Position numbers and translations under genes: made by a program. A DNA stretch of 64,000 nucleotides from NCBI GenBank assembly GCA_018697195.1, contig CM031858.1, positions 91,421,120 through 91,485,119 of the forward strand, in the 5' to 3' direction. The notes beneath the pieces were generated by a model. That model had not been told where the DNA came from. It did not search any database and saw nothing but the letters and a program-made list of their open reading frames with translations. Numbering within the stretch: position 1 is the stretch's first letter; each line of letters starts with the position of its first letter. Shown piece after piece: positions 31,128-44,138 of the stretch. Origin of the DNA: Certhia americana. Lineage: Eukaryota; Chordata; Aves; Passeriformes; Certhiidae.

Positions 31128-32253
31128 ATGTAACTACCTTGCCAATTATTTCTTTTCATATCTGTTTTTTATATTTGGGCATTTGAGGTTTTTAAGATAT
31201 GGGCACTTTAGTTTTCTGGTTTTTTCACATTTCACCAGTGAGTAAATGTCAGCTGTTAAAATGTTCATGCAACTAAAGATGCAGCTATTGATTTTTATTT
31301 TGCAAGTATTATTTAGTTGGTATTTATACATAAGTATATTGTATTGTGTTTCTGATTGAAATACAGCTATGAAGTATTTCCCAGGAAAAATGGATGATGA
31401 AATTTATTTATATCCTGGTAATCGTGTTATGTATCTCATACATTTATAGCATGGTTTAGATAAGAATTTTGATCAATTGGCAAGCTGGTCAAAGGCTCAC
31501 CCAATGATGAGTGATAGAAAAGTGTGATATTAAAATGAACTCCATAATAATTATAAAATAAACCTGGAATATCCTAAGTTTTGCCCACTTACAAATATCA
31601 AACTGTGTTTCTCTGCTTTAAGTCGAAGGAACACGTAATGCAAAACCAATGTTTAAAAATTGCAGAATATATTTTCTCTAGTTATGCTTAAAACTATTGG
31701 GAGCAGAATAGCTGTCTTTCATATTTTCTTCTTTTATATTTTCTTTCTGAAAAAAATTTCCCTATGGCTTTCAAACTGCTCATAATGGTCTTTCTGCTAG
31801 GCTCTGATTAAGCAAAGTGCTTAAAAACACACTGAATATTAAGAATGGGTATTCCAAATGGGCTGGTCAAGGGCTGTATTGAATTAAGTCTTTAAGGAGT
31901 ACGTTCCTTGTTTTGCAAAGAAGCATTTCCCTTATAGAGTTAATGTTTAGTATACCCTCATTTTGGAACTGTTTTAAAATAACCCAAATGTTAGCTGTGA
32001 GAGAGAATAGATTGTGTTATACAAAATGTGAATATTATACAATTTTAAATGTGCATCCCAGTGAAATTAAAGGCATGTCAGGCTTAGTTTTTTCAATAAA
32101 GGCATGCCATTGCCTGGGGGCTTGTCATGGCTGAAAATCTAGTCTGTGACATGCTTTTCACTTCTCTGAGCGACAAGCAAGGCAGTGCTACCTCCAAAAT
32201 AAAACGTGTAAAGGCTTTTGCAGACAGCATGTATTTTATGATCTTAAGTTCTG

Positions 32254-32286
32254 ACAGAATCATAGAATATCCTGAGTTCAAATGGA
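32254..32286 (-). mobile_element. Short CR1-type or TguSINE1-type tail fragment
   Basis: ACAGAATCATAGAATATCC followed by TGAGTTCAAATGG resembles the reverse complement of the avian CR1/SINE tail, whose sense strand ends with a GGAATAxxCTATGATTCTGT-like block. Only about 33 bases are recognisable. Confidence 0.5.
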
Positions 32287-32730
32287 AATAATAAAACTGG
32301 AGTTAGTGTTTAAATTTTAGGTTGGCTTTGTTCTTTGAGCTCTGCAAATGGTGGACTCCTCTCAGTTAATCACAAATGCAGCTGTAGGTGATGCAATCCC
32401 AATGCACCACAGCAGCCTTATTTTCTCTTTTGTCTTTCATACCAATATCTCCAACTGCTTTCCACAAAGCTCAGCAACTCCTGAGAGTACATAGGTGAGA
32501 GGAGACAGGAAAGAACTTGCTCCAAATGCCCTGTGTGTCACTAGTACAATCTCACTCAGTAGTGGATCACATATAGGAAGGGGAACAAGTGAAAAAAATT
32601 CTCAAACACAGCAATTCTTTTGTGCTTTAATGAGATTTTTAAGAAAGGAAAAGAGGGATGGCTATCTTTCTCTGTCAAAGTATTATTTTTTCAATTAAAA
32701 AAATAATTCTCATCATGATAATAATATTTA

Positions 32731-32748
32731 ATCACTATATATAGTGAT
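32731..32748. repeat. Perfect 18 bp palindrome
   Basis: ATCACTATATATAGTGAT is its own reverse complement, with an AT-rich centre. It may be chance in AT-rich DNA. Confidence 0.85.
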
Positions 32749-35700
32749 AGCTATAGAATCTGTATTTAAACAGATTATTTCTATTCTATTAATTTATAAG
32801 ATTTAGTTGTTGTTTCAATTATATTTCAGTTACAACAATGAGAAAAGTTACTTTTAATAACTACAACCTTTTAGGGAAATGCAACCTTACGTCCCTTTAC
32901 CTTTTGTTCACTGGCAGCCGAAATATCATCACAGACATCACTGTCTGTTTGACTTAGACACTAATTGTAGTTGTCAAATGTGGGCAGTTTGCTCTACAGA
33001 TGCACAGCCTTGAAGCCCTCCCAGGATATGCACCTTACTACCATCTCTACAATTTCTCTTACACTCGAAGATGGCAATATCTTTTGTTCTTAATTCTGTA
33101 GTTGCAAAAAAGTCCTGCTGGTCGTGACCAATACTTGAAGTCTTTATTAAAAATATATTTCTCTCTCCTAGCCTTTGTGCTGTGATCTTATCTGCTACTC
33201 CTGCTACAGTCCTTCTTTACTTTTGCAGTTCCTAAATGAAAAAGCTTTTTTTTTGTCTCCTGATTGCCTCCTTCAAATATTTGTGACAATATCTCCTTTT
33301 ACTTGTTATTCAGACATGCTGTATAGCTGGAAAGGTCTTAATACTCTCCAGGAAATTAATCCCTATGTACTTAATTTGATTTAAATTCCTCCACCAATGC
33401 ATATGTTAAGAAGTTATGTGGCAGTGAACAGGCCATTGATTTAAACACCATGATCTGAGAGGGAAAATAGTATTTGACATGCATGATGTTGGCAAAAGCT
33501 GCTTTTGTGTTGTGGCTTTCTGAATTTCTCTTCATTAATTCACATCTTTCTGAAGTGGCAGTGTTTGTGTGTGATAGGAGTTTTCTCAATGTAAGTTAAT
33601 CCAGAGTTTACTCCAGACAGATGGGGCAGTTTTGCTTATCTTTCTCACTATTTTCCCTCTTTGCCTTTAGTTTGAAGATTAGTTTGTTCAGATCTTCCTT
33701 ATTTTGTGGTGAATGCTGGGTATTTTCTTGTCCTGATTTCCACATTCCTGAAGTCTGTGTGTTGTTTTCAGCTTAATCTTGTAATTAACTGGAGAAGGGT
33801 AGTACTGATGTAGGTGAGTACAGCTGGCACCTGTCCCAGCCTTCCTTGGTGCAGTGTCTTTGCAGGCAGGGTAACAAGGATGCCTTTACTGACAGAGGAT
33901 TTCCAGCTTCTTGGTCTAAAATGCTAATAAAGGCAAGAATTTCAAGTGATTCTTGTATTTGCTGTATAGTGCTTCTGAAATGTGCAGTAATTAGCATGCA
34001 TTTGTACTCACTGATGGCAGGCTTTTAACACTAAAAATATGAAGTATTTGTTTAAAAGTTGGATGTGTTGAAATTCTCCCCAAAACTAGAATATTATTTT
34101 TTATAATTTAAACTTTTACACAAAGTTCAGGATAAAGAAACTGCAAATTTGTTTTGGTTTGTGGGGGTTTTTTTAAGTCTGGATGAAGTGGAAACCACTT
34201 TTTAAAACTCTCCAAATTCCAATAAAGGTTATCAAAGGTTATAAAGCAACAGGAGAAGGGTGGAAGTTTGTTCCTACTAGTTGTGTGGAAAAGCTGAAAA
34301 AAACATTGAATGCTGCATCTAGGAAGTTGTTGACAAGCACTGTTTTTTATGATATGTTTGAAAAACCTGACCTGATTTTACTGTAGAGAAAGGTTAAGTG
34401 TAAGTTTAAAGATGACGTAATTTGCAAGCCACCAAGTTTTGAAGGCCATATATCACCATCCTGCTAGAAGAAGGTGAAAACAAGAAAAATTAGAACCAGA
34501 TGGTGCTCTTTGCTTTAACAGAAGCGGTCATAACTCTTTTCAGATTAGCCATCTAGGATAAGAAAGCAAGAAAAATGATTCATCTTAAAAAATGGTGTCA
34601 TGTTCTTATTTCAGGGCTGCTCTTCAGCTCTCCCCCATTTTGTCTTGTTTTTTTCCTTTTCAGTTCTTTAATGCCAGCAAACCCCCCATGCTGGGCAGTA
34701 AACTGAGCTCTGGTGGGAATGGGGAGTTGGGAGTAATTGTTCCCTTGCCATTCATGGGGCTAGTTCTTGGTGTAGAGGTAGAGTAACTAACCCAGGAGCA
34801 GCGGGCTTGGGCTGGTTTGTGTGACCCAGGATACTGCAGCATGTGGAGGCAGCACTTGAGTAAAGCCTGCTCAGGAGTAGGCACCAATTCCCACTCTGTC
34901 TGAAGTTAGATTCTGTGATAGCCTCTAACAGTTGTTGCATGGTGAGAGGGCTCTGTTTGAAGGCCTGACACAGCAATCAGTGCTCTGTTGTGGAGCCTGT
35001 TTGAAGTGTAGCCAGCACAATTGAATTTAAATACATTTTCTTACTGAGTGCATATTCTTATAACAACTATCTGCATGATCTTTCTTTTCAATGAGTGGTA
35101 TTTCATGCAGTGTGTCTGAATGAAAAACTTCTCTTGTGTTTGCTGCACACTGAAATGAATGGCCAGGTTTGGCAAAACATGAGAGCTTTTTTCTGGATCT
35201 GATGCTTGCTGAAGTTTTGCAGTGTTTGTAGATTAAATTGGAAAAGGAGAGCTAACACAAGACTGTAGCTCTGTTTGTTCTAAGGAAATCTGGTTTTTAT
35301 TTCAAATGTTGAGCAACAGTATTTTTGTTCAGTTGATTTTCTGTTTACATCATCAGGTAAAAGAGATAAGGAGTAGGAAAGAAACAAAATGCCTAAAGAG
35401 TTGGGAAGGGCTTCATACAACAGCATCCTTAGTTCATTCCAGGAAAGGCTAAAGTTATGGAACCCTAACATTTCTCCCTGATAAGCATCATGCTGAGATA
35501 TACCAAGTTTGTTTGACTTCACACAGTGACCAAGCAAACTTGATTTTACTTAATATGCATAGAAACAAAAAGGAAAATTTTACTCTAACTAGTACCTTTT
35601 GAGAAGAAGAGAATTTGGAGAAAGTTTACACCATTTGATGTACAGAAAATTTAAAAATAAAACTCCAGTAGGAGGTTGTACATTTGAAGAATACTTGGTT

Positions 35701-38700
35701 TTCCTACCATAGGTTCCATAGATAAATTTGAAACTAAAGATGGTTCATCTCTAGTTACAATTGGAGTTATTCTTTTAGGAAACCTTTTCTGATAAAATGA
35801 AAATTTAGAAAAAATTGTGTAGTAGTAAAATAGCATACTGAGACATATTTGATGTGCTGGGCTACTAGACTATGACAACATGTAATCTGCAATTATTTTA
35901 TTAAATGTAAACAATCAAAATGGAAAATACTTTGTCTGCCATTTCCCCATTTTTCTCCTGTAAGTAGTATTCAGTATATCTCTGATGTGTGGTAAACTGA
36001 TTTTCATACAGTTTATCTTACATTTTTTAAAGTAAGGAATATTTTATATTCACCTGACTATCCTTTTCACTCATGAAAAAACAAAGAGTTATCATAGTTC
36101 TCTATAGCATGTGTATAAATTAAGTACTATTTTATAAAGACAGAAGCTGCCTTATACTTAAATTTCAGTGGGAATATGTAGCCCCATGTGAAATGCATGT
36201 TGTTTGGACAAAAAGGTTACAATGGCCTCTGAGATCCACTTTCAAACCAGAAAGTCCTATCCTTCTCACTTCAGTTAATAAGAATGTTTCTTTTGCTTAG
36301 TTGTCATCAAGAATATTTAGTCCATTATTTTCAAGGGAAAATTCCATTAATAAAAACTTGGGGGAGTGAGAAGTGGTTCAACTTCTAGGAATAATTCTTA
36401 AAGATGTTCAGAGGCCCTGAAGATCTCCAAATTACGGTCTTTATTAATAAAGTAGTACATGTTCTGGATAAAAATAATCATCATTTGGATACATTTTGAC
36501 AAAAGAAAGAAAAGATGAATGCTGTCTTGAGACAGAAATTTGTATTAATTATACTTTGCTGATGTCAGTAGAAAACTTCAGTTATTTTCTTTGATGCTGT
36601 TGATCATAGTGGTTAGATAAATACTGCTTAGAAGGGATGGAGACATGAATTTTCTCTCCAGATACTACCTTTAAATAGGTTATTGATATTCAGGGGGTTA
36701 GATATAAAAAGGTTTGCAACTACAAGAAACTTTATCTCTGGATCCACTGCTCCTTGTGTGCACTACTACATGGGTAGCAAAAATATAAGAGTATGAACAC
36801 AGTGTCTCTTTTCAAGAGTAGAAACACATCCTAGCAGAAAAGTGTACGGGCACTGTCTTTGTCTGTCAGGTGGACTGTGCCCACCCCAGGAGATAAGTCA
36901 GAGAGTGCTGAAATTGTTCCTGGCTCCCAGCCACAAAAATTACTGTCAGAGGTTAGTAAGCAAAATACCTTTTCTGAACACATTGAGTCAAAGAAGTCAT
37001 ATCATCAGCAGTAAGCATCTCACCTCTTCTGCTGTATATTCCCCCTGCCACATTGCAGAGGGAAAATTTCTGGTGAGAAAAAAGAGTGAGATGGATAAAG
37101 CCCTCTCTGTCTCTGGGGGTTACCAATGCACCTTATCTGGTGGATGGTAATAGAAGAGAGAGAAACAAGATTGAAAAACAGTGCTGTATAAATTCCTCTC
37201 TCTAATGTGGACAGTAACAGCCCAGCAGTTACTGTGGTCTGCATTGAAACTTCTCAGTCATTTCCTTTGAGTACCTCTACAGAGGGTAAAATTTTTTTCC
37301 AATGCCATGAGATACAGCAATATGGTCCTTCCAAGGAAGTTGGCTTCGTTTATAGGCTTCAGAAAAATAGTCTGAAATAAGTGGTATCTTCCTTATACGA
37401 GTATTCTGAGGTTTTTGAAAACAATGTAATTTGTATGCTAATAAGATTTCCATTATTGTAATGATTGCTTTCTTGTCCATTAATTACGTATGCTTTGATC
37501 AGACAGCATTAGTGTTGTGCATAAAATAGTTTTACAAATATTTAGTAAATGGGTTCACAATATTAGTGTTTTTAAAGATAGTTATTGCTACAAATTAAGA
37601 GATTCTTTTTCCAGCTTAGAATATGAAGATCAATATGATCTAATTTGAGTAGCAATTCTTAGCTGTTTTGCAATTATTAATTCCTTTTGTGAGTGATAGA
37701 AAGAACCTCCTTTTAAGTCTATATCCTCATTTTAGTTGGGATTCAACATTGTCATATCTCTGCAATATAGTGAAAAACATCATAAATATTCATTGAATGC
37801 CAGTGGCAGAGAAGGAAATACTTTCTTATTCTAATACCACTTTCTTTTGAGACAGATGAAATAAAAGGCTTCTCATTAGTTATTTTGGGACGTTTAATAC
37901 TCTATAGGCATGTCATACACTTGGCCAATTAGCATAGATGATTGATGACAAGACTTAAAATATAGAAGTAACTGATTTTTAAGGGCAGCTGTGAGTACAG
38001 GGTTTGCTGCTATCATACAGAGTAGTGCAGTTTGTCGGAGTATTAAAAATAAATTTAGTCCCATTCCATTCAGTGTGGGTTGACCAAGATAAGGAAAAGG
38101 TTTTGATACTGGAGATAGCCAGAGAAAATAATGGAGTCTGTCATTTGTCTTCCTTCAGGCTGTTTAGATATTATTGCTGTCTCTCCAAGAAGCCAAGCAT
38201 TGATGCTGGAATGCTTTAATTACAGAGGTGTCAGCATGAGCTTCAACTCTCAGTGCTTATTTGGAACTTGTAGTGTTGGATCTTTTGTAGAAAATGAAGA
38301 GTACTGCATCTTTAAGCAATGGTTTCTTTGTTTTCCAGGGAGATCTCTTCCAAGTTTAATACTTCCTAGATCTTGAAGGTTTGATCTCTTAAAAAGGGCT
38401 GAAAAAGCAGCCAAACGGATGAGAAGACTTTTCAGTATGAGGCAACCTTCTCTTCCACTGGGAATAGAAAAACAGGGAAAAGCAAGGTCTGGGCCTCTAT
38501 GCTTGCCTTGAAAAAATCTAAGCTTAAAATCAGTTCAACAGCCCTGCAGAACAGTTTCAGGACTTCCTTCAGCACAAGCTGAGGTGCTGCCAACAATATT
38601 CCCAGTGGATTTACACTGGCATCAGCTTGCTTAGTTTCTAGAGCACTGCTGGGGCTCAAACAGCACTTCAGCCCAGCTCAGTATGATTCAGGGCTGTGGG

Positions 38701-39881
38701 GCTGGGGTACTGCTCTTGAGAGGGAAATGAAAGCTCACCTTGTATTCAAACAAGTCCAGTCCTTTCTGAATAAAAATTAGGTGAATTATCATAGGGTTGA
38801 ATACATTATTGTCTCAGGAGTGCAGTTATGAGCCAGTAAAAATTATCTGCTCTTTTGAGTGACACCCTCAGCCTTTTGATAGACATACACACTTTTTTTT
38901 TTCAAAATTTAAATATCAGTATTTTCAATATTTCTAAAATTGTTTTTACAGTTTAAAAAGAAAAAAAATTAGATTTTCATTTCAAATAAAATATTTTTAA
39001 AGTCTGAAGACTGATTTTACCCTTTTTCCACTGGAACAATGTATGCAGGTTTTTTCTTATTTTCCAGCATTCTTTGTATGTTTTCTAAAAGTTATTCTTT
39101 TTTACTTTTCATTGCAACTAAGTAAGAGATATACAAATCTCAAATTTTCTTATGTGTTGAATAAATTAATTGTGTTATTCTGCCAGATTATTAGAGGATA
39201 GCATCAATCTGTCCACTTTAGGCATACCAGAGGCATTTAAAGAGAGCGTAGGTGTCTGAGGTTCAGGGAACAGCAGCACAGAATGGTTCCTCTCCAGTCT
39301 CAGAGCACAGAAATTCAGTCCCTGCCTTCAGAATGCATTCTGGAGCATGAAGTTCCAGTACACTCTGTGCATGAGAGAGACATTTCAGACTGGTGAGGTA
39401 AAAATCTCCCTCCTATATAAACACAACTTTTGTGGTGGAAAGATAACTCAGCTGGTTTTTATTCCTCTCCATGTTGCAGCTCTAAGAATACCTAGTCTGC
39501 TGAGTGGAGAACTACTTGTTCTCTGCACAAATATCATTTTAAAAAAGAACAGGGGAATCTCCTTCAAATAATACTGTAAGCCTAAAAGTAAGCATATGGC
39601 CAATAATAAGAAGGACCTGCAAGCAAGAGGAAAGCTTAAAATGATAAAACTATTCAGATTCAGAAGTCTTCTGATGGAAATAATGGAAGTAGAAAAGCTC
39701 CCCATACTAAATTTTATAACTCCAAGAGCTTAGATATGAATATAGATGAATATAGCCCCATGAAATGCATTGATGGGTAGTAATTCCCTAATTCCCTTCC
39801 AGTTCCAAATTTACTGACTTTGATTCTCCCTGCACTCCTCTTGAAGCAAGAACTGAGAACAGTACCATTAAAATAAGTGAT

Positions 39882-40061
39882 TTGGGGGGTTTTTTTAGGG
39901 GATATTTTATGGGGGGAGAGGTGGTTCTTTTTGTGCTTATTTGGGTTTGATTACAGCAGAGGATTGTTTGGTTTTGTGCTTGGTTTTGGGGGGGTTGGTT
40001 GGTTTTTAGTTTGGTTGTTGTTTTGGATTGTGTTTTTTTGTTTGTTTTTTGTTTTTTTTCA
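39882..40061 (+). repeat. G/T-rich low-complexity tract
   Basis: About 180 bases consist almost only of G and T on the transcript strand. They include runs of six to seven G (39883, about 39912 and about 39989) and many GTTT or GGTTT units. Three G runs spaced by 8-9 bases at 39883-39918 give borderline G-quadruplex potential. The open frame here, rich in F, G, V and W, is an artefact of composition. Confidence 0.85.
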
Positions 40062-40370
40062 TCCAGAAGCAGCTTAATGGTGTCTGAGCTGAGAAAGGAA
40101 ATTCTGTAGACTAAGCTTGGTAGTCTGGGAATCTGCTTGTACTTTTAGACTGACACCAATCTTGTTTTTCTATGTAGATTTACATGTGTGCATCTGAATT
40201 AGTCTGCCTGGCATGGTGTAGATAACATCCTGGGTGCAGAAATGCTGGGGGGCATGGGTAGGAAGATGTCTAGTCTGTGGCTATTTCAGAGCATTAATTG
40301 GACTTTAAACACTACCTTGAGTTAGAAGAAAACCAAAAAGAGCACTCACTTTTCATTAGCTTGCTTTTAT

Positions 40371-40390
40371 GCTAATTTATGCAAATTAGC
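40371..40390. promoter_or_regulatory. Candidate POU/homeodomain site within an inverted repeat
   Basis: GCTAATTTATGCAAATTAGC contains a perfect POU octamer (ATGCAAAT). Its outer arms GCTAATTT and AAATTAGC are exact reverse complements, giving paired TAAT homeodomain cores. Octamer sites bind POU-class factors, several of them neural. Function here is inference from the motif alone. Confidence 0.35.
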
Positions 40391-43370
40391 TGGTGTGACT
40401 TAAGGGGTAACAAGGGGTTGTTTTCATCTCCATAGGGAAATCATGTCCATAGGGAATCATGAAGAGTTTTGAAGTGATATATTTCCTCGAAAAATACACT
40501 GTTTATCTATTAAGTGACAGTGTCTGTCTCAAATTTTTAGTATGGCACTGATTTTTAATTAATTTTAGACAGAGAATGTATTTAAAACAAAGTCCTTCAC
40601 AGACGTTTTTAGAAACATCCATTACAGTGGGAAGATATTTAAGTATCAGTCGGCCTTAACTTCAGTGTAGAAAGAGTGATCCCAAAGTAACAGTTACTCT
40701 AATCATTGCTTTATGGAGTCTGAAGAGAGCTACACCTTTGAGATCTGTGACCTGTGCCAGCTGGGAAGCTGCTGTGTTGTGTAGGATCTAATGGTATGTG
40801 GCACTGATTACTCAGAAACCAGACCGAGCCTCTTCAGCATCTGCGGATCTGAGTGTTCTACAAAGAACTTCCCATCTTTCCCCACCAAAACTGCTACACG
40901 CACAGAAGTAGAGAATTTTAAAAGTGTCAAAACTATGCCAGTTGTATCTTACTGACTCTCCTCAGGTTGTTGGCACAGGTTAGAATAGCCTGAAGGATTA
41001 AAATGGACAATGAAAAGGGATGAATTTGATTTTGTTAAGAATATGCTGGTTAGATCTCCTTCTTGCCACTGCCACGCCTGTTCAAATCTCTGTGCTCAGC
41101 AATGCTAATGCTCTTCTCTGCCGATCTCAGTCAGAATTTGATGCTTATGAAAGCATCACCTGGAGCAATGCAGTGCTGAAGAAAGGGAAGAGGATGAAAT
41201 TTCTACTTCATTATCATCAAACATAGCTGTCTTCAGGAGTTCTTTCTGATAGCAATATAGACAAAATCTGAAATTTTAAAGAAAAGTAAATCTGAGTGTC
41301 CTAGGACTGGAAATAGCTTAGGCTAGGCTTTTTGGCTTTACCTTGACATCTTAAATGTCATAGCAATTTTGGCAATTGTTAAATAAAAAACTACAACTGG
41401 ACAAAATTAAAGGGTTGTTAGAAGCTTGCTGTAAATTTATATGAACAAAAATTGGTTTTTTCATTCTGAAATAAAAAGTGGATCCATTTCAATGATGGCT
41501 ATTGGGAAATGTATTAGAAAATCAATGTCCTGGACAGTCAGCTCCCATGTGCTTTGAACAGTCTTAGCTGATTTACCAAAGAAAAGTTTAAAATACTCTA
41601 ATCACTAGAAGCATTTAATGAATATTGAATTAAACACTTTGAGTTCCTGTATAAGAGCTTGTACTGCATAAAAAGAGAAGAATAAGCAGTGTTAGTGTTC
41701 TAGACCTGGATGGCTGCTTTCTCTAAAAAAACCTTTTAGCTTACTCAAGTCTTCCCTGGTCAGTGTCAGTTTACACTTCTGCCTGCAGGGGAATTTTCGG
41801 ATGTAAAATAGCCGTGTAACACTGGGAATGAGTCTTCCAACAGTCTTTTCTCTATCCAGTAGGGAGAATCATCCACGACTGACGGGTATGCATACTAAGA
41901 TTTGTTAAGCTGCCTGGTCTTTGTAAATTTTAATTCCTCTTTCCTGTTAAAGCAGTTTTGAATTAAAGTTGCTCACTTAGAAAGATAATAGTCTAAAGAT
42001 ACTGTGCTCAGCACTTGCACATGGGTAATGCCTGTGTGTTCTACTTTGGATATAAAACCCTTGTTAATAACAGAGTGCCTGCTCTCTTGCAAACAACAGA
42101 GGTTGCCTGCTCTTTAGGAAGAGTGGAATAAACAAAGTAATCTCCTGTGTCCAGCCAATGTGACAGAGCCTGGGCAGGAGGTGCACAGAGAAGAAGCAGC
42201 GGGTGCTGCAGTCATTCAGGTCATCATCAGAGCAAATGAAATACAGCTTGTGCAGTTCTGCTCTCTTCTGAGATTAATGCAGTTTAAAGAAAATGGAAGA
42301 AATTACTTCAGAACATCATATGAAATTGCACTGTTGAAGAGATGGAATTGCTGCTTAATACGGTGTCCTTAAAAGGCTTTTTGCCATCTCTTTTGATTCA
42401 TTCTTACAAAAGCAGTGGGGGAAAAAAAAACATGGTGGTGGAAGATAATGTGCTGTTACCCTGTTTCTACAGACACACAAAACTAGAAACTGAAATCATC
42501 AGGGACTCAACCTCATAAGAACAATTCTGAACATCTTCTCAGCAGTTCATATTTACTCTTTTATACACACGGGGAAGGGCTTGAGTTCCTAGTCCCAGTG
42601 CTTCAGACTGTTTCCTTTTCTCCTGCCACCTTGAAAGACAGGTTGTTTACATCAATGCTTTTACACTCTCCTGGAAGAAACTGAGTCAAGAGAAAAGGAA
42701 TTACATTTCTCATGCTTCAGAGGCCAACCCTAGATCAGGAAATTGGTTAAATACCAACAGTCAGCGCTGTTATATATTATATATATCACCAGATTTAAGA
42801 GCATTTGTTGCACACTGTTCCAGGGTCTGTCATTTTGCTTCTGAAGTATTCAGAAAAAAACTTGCAAAATAGCTTCCAAGTATATATGTTTCATCTAAAT
42901 TTCTTTCCTGCCATGCTTTTAAACCAAAGACCATTAGTGATGTCTAACATAGAGCTTACCTGATCACTGACAGAGATGATTCACAAAAAACTCTGTCACT
43001 GGGTCAAAATTATATGGTCATAAAGAATAAAAAAGCATCTAATTGCTTTGCCTTGTGCTGGTCATAAGCCCAGTTGAATGTGTAAAAGCACATTAATGAG
43101 TAACAAAGCATAAAGGTTTCATCTTTGTTCGCCTGCAATGGCCAGCAAGTCTGATGCTGTTTGATGCATGATTTTCTGGCTAGCATCCTTTGCTCCCCCC
43201 CCTTTAGATGTTTATGAATTGCTGGTACCGTGTCAGGGACATTATTCCCTTAGTCTTGCTTCTGTGTGTAAACGGAGTGCTCAGATGTTCATAAATGATG
43301 CCTTTGCTTGCTGTGCTGAAAGAAATGCTATGATTGTGCTGTCTCATTTCAGCATAGCTGTGTAAAATTG

Positions 43371-43386
43371 TTTAGATGCATCTAAA
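43371..43386. repeat. Perfect 16 bp palindrome
   Basis: TTTAGATGCATCTAAA equals its own reverse complement and is followed by TGCTAATCTAAT. It lies in a balanced-composition stretch (43340-43470) with no repeat that I recognise, so it may belong to a conserved non-coding element; this is unproven. Confidence 0.8.
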
Positions 43387-44120
43387 TGCTAATCTAATGG
43401 AGCAGCTTAGTCTGGGCTTATGTCATTGTGCCGCCAACAGCACACTTTATTGCAGTGACATCTGATGATAGAGGATGCTGATGAGATGGAGGGAAGAAAT
43501 TTTAACTAAAGAAGTTCTGTCTGTTCCCTTTCTGATTCCTTCACTTTTCTGAAAAAAAACTCAACAAAAACAAAAAAGAGCTGAAATTCTGCTTGAAATA
43601 TGGTAAAGATCAGCTAGCAAAATATTAGTTAGAAATAGAGGCACCCTTCTGCACAGCAAGAGCATTTGTGTTTCAGTTATGCATTTGTCAGGAAATAAAT
43701 AAAATTGAAGCAGGAGCTTAGAGAGGCAAGATAAGCCTCTCTAAAATATCTAAAATAAAAAAATAAAGTCCCCTCTCATTGGAAGAAGAGGCAGAATGGA
43801 CTGGAACTCATTATTTAGAAGGGAGTGTTGTAGCAACATGATGAAACCGTGGTGGTAAGGCTTCCAGTACTTTGTATTTCCACATAATCCTAGATTGAGG
43901 ATGTATGTGAATGATAGGTACATAAAGATGCTATACTTTATTTGAAGCAGTAGGTGTTGATCTTCAGTTTCCATTTCTTCCAGCCCAGCTGTGGAATATA
44001 ACTCATTGCTGTCATGATATTTAGAGATGCATGGTAGCTTTTTACGTTTTTTAAGAAGCTTGGTTTTGAGAAATTATTTAAATTCAAGATAGTCTAAAGA
44101 AATTATTTATATACCAGGGA

Positions 44121-44138
44121 TTTTTTTTTTTTTTTTTT
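44121..44138 (+). repeat. T18 homopolymer
   Basis: Uninterrupted run of 18 T in the 34 kb intron. Confidence 0.9.

Noticed and set aside
39877..40077. 66-codon open frame of W, F, G and V resembling a membrane protein
   Set aside because: It is the direct translation of a G/T low-complexity tract.
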